Source: a bacterium
GTDB taxonomy: Bacteria; Armatimonadota; HRBIN16
DNA: 17,125 bases
Assembly (NCBI GenBank): GCA_025057335.1
Contig: JANWXG010000030.1
Location: 1-17,125, forward strand
Reading direction: 5' to 3'
Each line of letters opens with the position of its first letter. Positions within the stretch are counted from its first letter, which is position 1. The notes beneath the pieces were generated by a model. It was not told the DNA's origin. It saw only the letters and a program-made list of their open reading frames with translations, and made no database searches. A program made the translations under genes and the position numbers. Shown piece by piece: positions 1 through 5,293 of this stretch.

Positions 1-22
1 ACATGCCTGCTTACCCTGAGAT

Positions 23-48
23 AGTATATGATTACATGCTCATATACT
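23..48. promoter_or_regulatory. Probable ArsR operator overlapping the operon promoter
   Basis: AGTATATGA (23-31) and TCATATACT (40-48) are exact reverse complements separated by 8 bases. The right arm contains TATACT (43-48), the best -10 hexamer upstream of the repressor gene; I see no convincing -35. The predicted transcript would begin near 55, leaving a leader of about 25 nt. An inverted repeat with A/T-rich arms over the -10 box is what ArsR/SmtB repressors typically bind to shut off their own operon, and the first gene here encodes such a repressor. The repeat is seen directly; its role as operator is inferred. Confidence 0.6.
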
Positions 49-79
49 CATTGAACCATCCTGACGGGAGGTCGTGCGT

Positions 80-472
80 TTGGAGAACGCGGTGCGCGTG
101 CTTAAGGCGCTATCTGACGAAACCCGTTTGCGCCTGACCAAGGTGCTGATGCAGGGCGAGTTTTGCGTGTGCGAACTGGTAGATGCCCTGGAGGTAGAAC
201 AGTCCAACCTTTCTCGACATCTCGCCGTGCTCAAAAACGCTGGGCTGGTTCGCGACAGGAGAAGAGGACTATGGGTTTACTACACCGTTGCTGAGGAAGC
301 GACGGAACAGTTGAGGGGGATACTGGAGGCGCTGGGCAATTTAGATACGCACCGAACTCGTCTGGATTGGGAACGGTTGCAACAACGATTGCAGATGCGG
401 GTGGACGGCAGGTGCCCTCTGGGCAGTGGCAGACTGCGTTCCTCGAGGAAGGGAGGCCAGTCCACGAGATGA
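80..472 (+). CDS. ArsR/SmtB-family metal(loid)-responsive repressor
   Basis: Winged-helix DNA-binding repressor, about 130 residues, normal for ArsR/SmtB. The N-terminal helix has the usual ALSDETRLRL pattern, and the recognition helix region reads QSNLSRHLAVLKNAGLV (about residues 41-57), followed by the wing RRRGLWVYYTV. The sequence GEFCVCEL (C29, C31) matches the ELCVCD site that binds As(III)/Sb(III) in classical ArsR. The third cysteine of that site (C37 in the R773 protein) is a valine here, and two thiols can suffice. Start: TTG at 80 is preferred because GGGAGG (66-71) lies 8 nt upstream; an in-frame GTG at 74 would leave only 2 nt. The stop overlaps the next gene's ATG by 4 nt, so the genes are coupled. 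Family is certain; the inducer (As, Sb, Hg or other) is inferred. Confidence 0.93.
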   Translation: MENAVRVLKALSDETRLRLTKVLMQGEFCVCELVDALEVEQSNLSRHLAVLKNAGLVRDRRRGLWVYYTVAEEATEQLRGILEALGNLDTHRTRLDWERLQQRLQMRVDGRCPLGSGRLRSSRKGGQSTR

Positions 473-987
473 AGGTCGCCCGCTTCCTGCCCATTATCGT
501 TTTCCTTGTGGTTGTGGGCGCACATGCTCTCTACTGGTCGTGCATGAAGGGGCAGCACATCTGCATCGTAGATGAGCAGGGGAGATGCATCGAGGACAGA
601 GTAGTATACACCATGTCGGCGAGCTTATCCCGCGAGGGGTTTGAACGCTACGTAGAGAGGCAAGAGCCCTTTCTCGGCATTGCCTATGCGCTGGCAATCG
701 CATTTGCTGTTTACGCGCTCATGCAGTGGCAACGCAGCCGAAAGGCAGCCGTCGCGGGTGCAGTGTTGGGAACAGGTTTGGCTTCGGCGTTGTGGGCGGG
801 AGCCTGTTTTCTCATCGGCTGTTGCGGTTCGCCCATGCTGGGCGTGTGGTTGGGCTTGTTCGGCGCAAAGGCGCTAGGCATCGCAAAGCCTTTGATAGCA
901 GCTGTCACTTTGCTGTCGGTTGGTTGTGGTTACTTTTGTCTGCGCCGAAGGGAATGCTGCCCAAACGATTGTCCACGCGGGGGGTGA
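469..987 (+). CDS. Cysteine-rich polytopic membrane protein of a metal-regulated operon
   Basis: A 172-residue protein I do not recognise as a named family. Hydrophobic segments lie near residues 5-22, 67-86, 93-118 and 121-158, giving about four or five membrane spans. A loop of roughly 40 residues (23-66), probably extracytoplasmic, carries C25, C32 and C40. Eleven cysteines in total include a vicinal pair inside a membrane segment (GCCGSPM, C118-C119), C153/C157, and a tail with C163-C164 and C168. Paired cysteines in a membrane helix are a hallmark of MerT/MerF-type mercury transporters, but the surrounding sequence is not MerT. The ATG overlaps the repressor stop (ATGA); GGGAGG at 451-456 is the ribosome site, 12 nt upstream. 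Reading further upstream in frame (to 367) would overlap arsR by over 100 nt and is unlikely. A transport, sensing or docking role is inference from position and cysteines. Confidence 0.85.
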   Translation: MKVARFLPIIVFLVVVGAHALYWSCMKGQHICIVDEQGRCIEDRVVYTMSASLSREGFERYVERQEPFLGIAYALAIAFAVYALMQWQRSRKAAVAGAVLGTGLASALWAGACFLIGCCGSPMLGVWLGLFGAKALGIAKPLIAAVTLLSVGCGYFCLRRRECCPNDCPRGG

Positions 988-992
988 AGACC

Positions 993-2108
993 ATGACCCA
1001 GGATGAGATACTGCGCCAGCTGCGCATGGACCTGGCGCAAGCCTTCGAGACGCCCAAGTGCCGACGGTGCGGTTGTCTGCGCGACACACTGCTCACGATG
1101 CGTGAGGCGACGGCAAATCTCAGCGGTATCGAGAGCGAGGCTCTGCAAGCGGACATCATCCGTTTCCTGAATAGCATGGAGGCTATCAAATATCCCTGCC
1201 TCGGTTGCGACCCGTGCTATCCCGCCAATGCCGAAAATCGATTCCTGACGGCAGCGGAAGGTGTTCTGCTATTGCCGAACGTCCAGCGCGCCTCCTGCGC
1301 TTTCGAAGTGCGCACAGATGACTCGTGGCCAGTCGTCGCCGGTGAATACATCGTGCTTGACCACTGCGCCACAGTTGCGGTCTCTACTCTGGCGAGCACT
1401 GACTTGCCAGAGAAGCTATCACGACTGCGCCCCCACGGTCTGGCAATTGCAGGCAAGACAGAGACGGAAAACATCGGCATCGACAAAGTGGTTAAAAACA
1501 TCATCACGAACCCCTGCATTCGAACCCTTATCATTGCAGGGCAAGAACCAAAGGGGCATTTGACAGGACAGGCGTTGCTCTCCCTGTGGGAGAACGGCGT
1601 AGACGAGCAACAACGCATCGTGGGTGCGAAGGGCAAGCGTCCCTTCCTGAGGAACATCACCGCGCAAGAGATTGAACACTTTCGGCAGCAGGTCATCTTG
1701 GTGGACATGATTGGTTGTGATGACGCTGAGCGTATCGCTGCGGAGGCGGCAGACCGTGCGCAAAAGCAGCCATGCGCTTGCCCTGCCGCTTCCCCTCGCG
1801 AGGTTGCGACGACATCGCCACGTCGCCTCCGCGCGGAAATGCCCAACCGCCCGGTGAAACTGGATAGGTCGGGGTACTTCGTCATTATTCCGCAACCCGA
1901 TAAAAAACTCATCATTGTGGAACACTACGACTACCGCGACCAGTTGCTCCACGTCATCGAGGGGCAAGACGCCCGCTCCCTGTGCGCCACGATCCTGGAG
2001 TTCGGTTTAGCCTCGCAGCTCGACCATGCCGCCTACCTTGGACGCGAACTGATGCGCGCGGAACTGTCGATACGTTATGGACTACCGTTCGTCCAGGACG
2101 GTGCCTGA
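993..2108 (+). CDS. MtrA-like corrinoid protein with C-terminal DUF4346 domain
   Basis: A 371-residue soluble protein in three parts. Residues 1-80 hold two cysteine groups, CRRCGC (23-28) and CLGCDPC (69-75), likely ligands for a metal or Fe-S centre. Residues 111-250 match the cytoplasmic domain of MtrA, the corrinoid subunit of tetrahydromethanopterin:coenzyme M methyltransferase. Family motifs include SWPVVAGEY, KTETENIGIDKVVKNI, GHLTGQ and NGVDEQQRIVGAKG. H189 in GHLTGQ aligns, from memory, with the histidine that binds cobalt in MtrA (H84). Residues about 285-371 match DUF4346 (SGYFVIIP, EHYD, LDHAAYLGREL). The membrane anchor of archaeal MtrA is absent. Start: ATG 5 nt after the previous stop, with GGTGA just upstream; in-frame extension upstream overlaps the previous gene. 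Domain assignment is firm; the methyl donor and acceptor are unknown. Confidence 0.9.
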   Translation: MTQDEILRQLRMDLAQAFETPKCRRCGCLRDTLLTMREATANLSGIESEALQADIIRFLNSMEAIKYPCLGCDPCYPANAENRFLTAAEGVLLLPNVQRASCAFEVRTDDSWPVVAGEYIVLDHCATVAVSTLASTDLPEKLSRLRPHGLAIAGKTETENIGIDKVVKNIITNPCIRTLIIAGQEPKGHLTGQALLSLWENGVDEQQRIVGAKGKRPFLRNITAQEIEHFRQQVILVDMIGCDDAERIAAEAADRAQKQPCACPAASPREVATTSPRRLRAEMPNRPVKLDRSGYFVIIPQPDKKLIIVEHYDYRDQLLHVIEGQDARSLCATILEFGLASQLDHAAYLGRELMRAELSIRYGLPFVQDGA

Positions 2109-2155
2109 GGGCGAGAGGGGCTACTATAGCACGACGGGCATCTCTTGTGTTCGTA

Positions 2156-2200
2156 GTGGCGCACGGCAGTGCGCCACCGTCCTCTCCCGTCGGGAGAGGA
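2156..2200. terminator. Two back-to-back perfect hairpins after the MtrA-like gene
   Basis: GTGGCGCAC (2156-2164) and GTGCGCCAC (2169-2177) form a perfect 9-bp stem with a GGCA loop. Two bases later TCCTCTCCC (2180-2188) and GGGAGAGGA (2192-2200) form a second 9-bp stem with a GTC loop. No T-tract follows on either strand, so this is not a textbook intrinsic terminator. It could still end the upstream operon, protect its 3' end, or be a REP-type element. Confidence 0.5.
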
Positions 2201-2381
2201 GTTGCAGAGACATCGATGCGGTCGCTTTTCACGGTTGCCTCGTCTTCTATTTGCTGGGAACGGGTACAATAGTAAGCGATGAGGAAAATGACCGCAGCTG
2301 CCATCATTCCTCATGGGGCGCAACTTTTAGGGCGCCTTCGGTGTCTAATAAGAGATGCGAGAACAAGGAGGTCGTTGCGAC
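2201..2381 (+). promoter_or_regulatory. Upstream region of the STN/repeat protein gene, weak promoter candidate
   Basis: TACAAT at 2265-2270 is the only reasonable -10 hexamer, but I see no good -35 at the right distance. A short stem (GGCGC near 2316, GCGCC near 2330) lies in the presumed leader. AAGGAGGT at 2365-2372 is a strong ribosome site that fixes the downstream start at 2382. No gene is visible here. Confidence 0.3.
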
Positions 2382-3353
2382 ATGTTGAGAGCAAGCGCAG
2401 CTGTTGTCGCGCTGTTGGTATGCATGATGTCGCCCCTTTGGGCGCAGCAACCTGAGCCCGTAGAGCCCGTAGCTCCGCCTGAGCCGCCGGTGATTGCGCC
2501 TGCGGAGCCTGTCCCGCCTCCCGATGTGCCGATGGAGCCGGTTATGCCGCCGCCCCCGCCAGAGATGCCTCAGGCGCCTATTGCACCGCCTGCGCAGCAG
2601 CCGCGCCAACAGCAGAGGCAGAGCGGCAGCGACGTGCGCCAGGTGCTGACGGACATCGCGCAGCAGTATCGGCTGCAGGTGGTGATTGACCCGCTGCTGC
2701 AGGGGCGCGTCAACCCGCCCAGACAGGCGAAGGATGCGGCTTCCGCTCTGGATGCAGTCACCCGACAGATACAGGGGGTTACCTGGCGCAAGGTGTACCT
2801 GCGGGCGGAGATGGAAACGCCCTCCCCTGAGACGCTGGTGAACTGGGTGCGCGCGCTGGTCAACCTCGAGGCGCAGGGGTTGATTGTAGCGGATACAACG
2901 GGCAATCGTATTACCTCGTTCGTGCGCAACGTCACCGTATCGCCCGAGTTCGAGCAGCAGCTGGGACAGATGGTTCCCGCCTTCAAGACACGCCCGGTGT
3001 ACGTGGTGTTCTACCAGCAGCCGACTCTGGCGCAGCAGGCAACAGCACTGCAGCGGTCGGGGCAGCGGCAGGGACAGGCGATGCGCGCGGAAGACCTGCT
3101 GGCGCTGGAACAACAGCGGCTGCAGATGTTCATGCAGCTGCCTCCCGAGGAGCGTCAGCGCGCTATCCGCATGGGCGTGCAGATGTTCATGAACCTTGAC
3201 CCGTCCGTCCGCATGATGATGATGCAGGAGGGGATGCGCTGGTTCATGAACATGTCGCCTGAAGAGCGACAGATGCTGATGCAGCAGGGGATGCAGATGT
3301 TCCAGCAGATGATGGGCGGACCACCTCCCGCTCCGCCTGCGCCCGGGCGGTAA
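2382..3353 (+). CDS. Secreted protein with STN-like domain and Met-rich 19-residue repeats
   Basis: A 323-residue exported protein. A signal peptide (residues 1-21, ending PLWA before QQPEP) is followed by a Pro/Glu-rich linker (23-75). Residues 83-140 resemble the short STN/secretin-type domain (VRQVLTDIAQQYRLQVVIDP, then ALDAVTRQI and VTWRKVYL). Residues 145-212 are unassigned. The C-terminus has three consecutive 19-residue units (247-265, 266-284, 285-303), each with an MF or WF near its start, a proline at unit position 8 or 9 and a terminal glycine; a partial fourth unit ends in a Pro-rich tail. Start: ATG 2382 has AAGGAGGT 9 nt upstream and gives a proper signal peptide, unlike ATG 2355. 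It precedes an ECF sigma operon, so it may be an envelope component watched by that system. Function unknown. Confidence 0.85.
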   Translation: MLRASAAVVALLVCMMSPLWAQQPEPVEPVAPPEPPVIAPAEPVPPPDVPMEPVMPPPPPEMPQAPIAPPAQQPRQQQRQSGSDVRQVLTDIAQQYRLQVVIDPLLQGRVNPPRQAKDAASALDAVTRQIQGVTWRKVYLRAEMETPSPETLVNWVRALVNLEAQGLIVADTTGNRITSFVRNVTVSPEFEQQLGQMVPAFKTRPVYVVFYQQPTLAQQATALQRSGQRQGQAMRAEDLLALEQQRLQMFMQLPPEERQRAIRMGVQMFMNLDPSVRMMMMQEGMRWFMNMSPEERQMLMQQGMQMFQQMMGGPPPAPPAPGR

Positions 3354-3357
3354 TCGT

Positions 3358-3383
3358 GGGAAGGCGCCTCGTTGCGCCTTCCC
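3358..3383. terminator. Hairpin between the repeat-protein gene and the sigma-factor gene
   Basis: GGGAAGGCGC (3358-3367) and GCGCCTTCCC (3374-3383) form a perfect 10-bp stem with a CTCGTT loop, starting 4 nt after the stop codon. No T-run follows, so termination may be partial. It separates the upstream gene from the sigma operon only 33 nt before its start codon. Confidence 0.55.
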
Positions 3384-3415
3384 CAATATGGTGGTGAGAC
3401 GGAGGAAAGTGAGGC

Positions 3416-4066
3416 ATGGTTCTGGCAGCGGGCACGCCTTCTGGGACAACGCCCGAGCTGTCGCTCAACATGATTGCTCCACTGGACGAGGACATCATGC
3501 TAGTGCGTCGCTGTAGCGACGGCGACCTCTCCGCCTTCGAGAAGCTGCATCAAAAATATGTGCGCCTGGTGTATAGCGTAGTGTATCGGATGGTGCCGAC
3601 CGAGGAGGCGCATGACCTGACGCAGGAGGTGTTCCTGCGCGCCTTCAAAAACATCCGCACCTTTCGGGCGGAGAGCAGCTTTCGCTCGTGGCTGCTGCGC
3701 ATCGCACACAACCTGTGCTGCAACCGTTTGCGTGACCTGAAGCGGCAGCAGGCGGAGTCGCTGGAGGAGATGGCGCAACGGGAAGAGGGTATAGGCTACG
3801 AACCTGCTTCGGACGAAGACCTGCAAGCGCATGTGGAGCGCGAGGAATTGCAGCGCAAGGTGCGTGAGGTGCTAGCGCGTCTGCCAGAGGATTACCGCAT
3901 CATGCTCATCTTGCGCGACTTTGAGCAGTTTTCCTACGAAGAGATTAGCCACATCACAGGCTTAACGATTGCCAATGTCAAATCGCGGCTGCACCGCGCA
4001 CGAAAGGCTTTCAAACATCTTTTTGAGCCCTATTATCGAGCTTACTGGCAGGGGGTAGGTGAGTAA
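3416..4066 (+). CDS. RNA polymerase sigma factor, ECF (sigma-E/SigW-like) family
   Basis: A 216-residue sigma-70 family regulator of the extracytoplasmic-function class. Region 2 spans about residues 27-110: DLSAFEKLHQKY, then the region 2.2 signature AHDLTQEVFLRAFKNI (core polymerase contact) and SSFRSWLLRIAHNLCCNRLRD (-10 recognition). Region 4 spans about 145-203: LARLPEDYRIMLILRDFEQFSYEEIS and the helix-turn-helix HITGLTIANVKSRLHRARKAF (-35 recognition). An acidic linker (112-140) separates them. The extra ~25 residues before region 2 are slightly long; ATG 3416 has GGAGG 10 nt upstream, though ATG at 3470 or 3497 cannot be excluded. Two bases separate its stop from the zinc-finger anti-sigma gene, the usual ECF arrangement. 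Its target promoter is unknown. Confidence 0.95.
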   Translation: MVLAAGTPSGTTPELSLNMIAPLDEDIMLVRRCSDGDLSAFEKLHQKYVRLVYSVVYRMVPTEEAHDLTQEVFLRAFKNIRTFRAESSFRSWLLRIAHNLCCNRLRDLKRQQAESLEEMAQREEGIGYEPASDEDLQAHVEREELQRKVREVLARLPEDYRIMLILRDFEQFSYEEISHITGLTIANVKSRLHRARKAFKHLFEPYYRAYWQGVGE

Positions 4067-4068
4067 CC

Positions 4069-4470
4069 ATGCGTTGCGAGGAAGTGCAGGAACAGCTGAG
4101 CGCGCTGATTGATGAGCAGCTAAACCATGGTGAGCGAGAGCAAGTCATGCTTCACTTGTTGCATTGCGAGACGTGTTTCCGCCAGTACGAGGAGCTGCGT
4201 CAGTTCGTCGAGTTCTGCCGGCAGCTGGAGTCGCCGGAGCCGAGGATCGACCTGTGGCGCGAACTGCAGCCTGCACTGGCGCAGATAGTCGCGGAACAAC
4301 GGTTGCCGCTGTCGCAACGGCTGCGCCGTCAGTGGAGCCGCTTGGTGTCGCAAGTGTGCTACGGCATTATCCTTTTCCTACAGGTAGTTACCTACCAGCT
4401 GACTATTACGCTTTCGCGCTACATCATGGAACCGGAGCGCGCTGCCTACGGTCGCCCGATGCGGGGGTGA
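4069..4470 (+). CDS. Zinc-finger (ZAS-type) membrane anti-sigma factor
   Basis: A 133-residue anti-sigma factor expected to hold the sigma factor encoded immediately upstream in an inactive complex. The N-terminus carries the zinc-binding pattern of this group: C3, then H29-x3-C33-x2-C36 within HLLHCETC. It ends with a hydrophobic helix at about residues 98-120 (YGIILFLQVVTYQLTITL), which would place it in the cytoplasmic membrane. The extracytoplasmic portion after the helix is very short, about 12 residues, so signal sensing may depend on another protein rather than on its own outer domain. Its start lies 2 nt after the sigma stop, and its stop overlaps the next start, so all three genes are coupled. 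Role known from the family; partner inferred from adjacency. Confidence 0.9.
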   Translation: MRCEEVQEQLSALIDEQLNHGEREQVMLHLLHCETCFRQYEELRQFVEFCRQLESPEPRIDLWRELQPALAQIVAEQRLPLSQRLRRQWSRLVSQVCYGIILFLQVVTYQLTITLSRYIMEPERAAYGRPMRG

Positions 4471-5150
4471 TGGGGTTGAGCGTAGAGAGCATCATCCAGT
4501 GGCTTCAGACACCGCACGCCACTCTGCTGTTCGCCCTTGTCGGTCTAGCGTTTCTGGTGGTGGAGTTTCTCACGCGCCCCGTGTGGTCGTGGGTGGGCAC
4601 GGTGGGCGTGCTGTTCCTAGGGGCAGTATTCGTTGCCCACCTGTTCAGTGGCTCGCACTGGTGGGGCATGCTGGTGTTCGCGCTGGGTGTCGCGCTCGTC
4701 ATCGTGGAGACGCATGTTCTGCCCGGTAGGGGTATCTCTGCCTTGCTGGGATTTCTGTGCATCTTCGCGGGCATGCGCGAGGCGATTATGATACAATCGC
4801 ACCCGCTATTTGCCCTCGTGGTCTCCTCCATACTGACCCTGATGAGCATGGTCGTCTTCTTCCTGTACCTGCCCAAGTGTCCCCTATGGCGCGAGATGCA
4901 GCACCGAATGCAGCTGTCGCTATCCTCCAGTCCGCAGGTGCAACGCGAGCTGCTCGGCGCTGAGGGCGTGACTATCACCGACCTCACCCCTGGCGGTCTG
5001 GCACAGTTCGGTGGTGTGAGCATCCACGTGCTGACGGAGCAGGAGTTTTTGCCCGCGCGCACCCCCGTGCGCGTAGCGGACGTGCGCCCTAACGGCGTCG
5101 TCGTGGAACCACTGAGTAGGCCTTCCCACTCGGAAGTAGAGAAAGGATAA
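4470..5150 (+). CDS. NfeD-family membrane protein
   Basis: A 226-residue protein with four or five hydrophobic helices (about 18-33, 40-59, 64-80, 88-104, 111-134) and a C-terminal soluble domain (161-214: LLGAEGVTITDLTPGGLAQFGGV through VRPNGVVVEPL) typical of the NfeD OB fold. The motif LPGRGISALLG (84-94) is also common in this family. NfeD proteins work with membrane flotillin-like or ClpP-class serine protease partners in membrane quality control. This one has no protease domain and is the short form, and no stomatin/flotillin gene is in view. ATG 4470 overlaps the anti-sigma stop (TGATG), indicating translational coupling with the sigma module. Long in-frame upstream extension lies inside the anti-sigma gene and is discarded. 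Confidence 0.88.
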   Translation: MGLSVESIIQWLQTPHATLLFALVGLAFLVVEFLTRPVWSWVGTVGVLFLGAVFVAHLFSGSHWWGMLVFALGVALVIVETHVLPGRGISALLGFLCIFAGMREAIMIQSHPLFALVVSSILTLMSMVVFFLYLPKCPLWREMQHRMQLSLSSSPQVQRELLGAEGVTITDLTPGGLAQFGGVSIHVLTEQEFLPARTPVRVADVRPNGVVVEPLSRPSHSEVEKG

Positions 5151-5293
5151 TGGAACGAGTTCGGGTTGCTCGACTCTTTAACCCGGCTCGGCAGACGCCT
5201 CATCCTACAGCCTTTCTGTCACCTTGAGCGTAGCAAAGGGTCTCTCGAGATGTCTCACTGCGTGAGGAGGAGAGTGCCAGTCGTTGTCGAGAT
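5151..5293. repeat. Convergent intergenic region with a degenerate dispersed repeat
   Basis: This gap lies between the 3' ends of the NfeD gene (+) and the DUF418 gene (-). From 5216 to 5250 it reads CTGTCACCTTGAGCG followed by TAGCAAAGGGTCTCTCGAGA. This closely resembles a dispersed sequence (CTGTCA-CCTGAGCGAAGCGAAGGGTCT) that I recall in intergenic regions of many unrelated bacteria. The copy is degenerate and contains the palindrome TCTCGAGA (5243-5250). A weak stem CGGGTT/AACCCG (5162-5167 and 5180-5185) may help termination. No gene is visible. Confidence 0.45.

Noticed and set aside
726..992. Upstream extension of the MtrA-like gene to an earlier in-frame ATG
   Set aside because: It would overlap the membrane-protein gene by over 260 nt; the ATG at 993 gives the expected N-terminus.
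1217..1915. Long minus-strand open frame (232 codons)
   Set aside because: It is antisense to the MtrA-DUF4346 gene, has no family motif or ribosome site, and is a shadow of that coding sequence.
3188..3246. Possible microsatellite (ATG repeats) in the Met-rich gene
   Set aside because: The ATG triplets are in frame Met codons within the 19-residue protein repeats, and neighbouring codons vary, so this is protein-level repetition.
2304..3449. Long minus-strand open frame (381 codons, Arg/His/Leu-rich)
   Set aside because: Low-complexity composition mirrors the Pro/Gln/Met-rich gene on the other strand, and it runs through the intergenic hairpin; a shadow frame.
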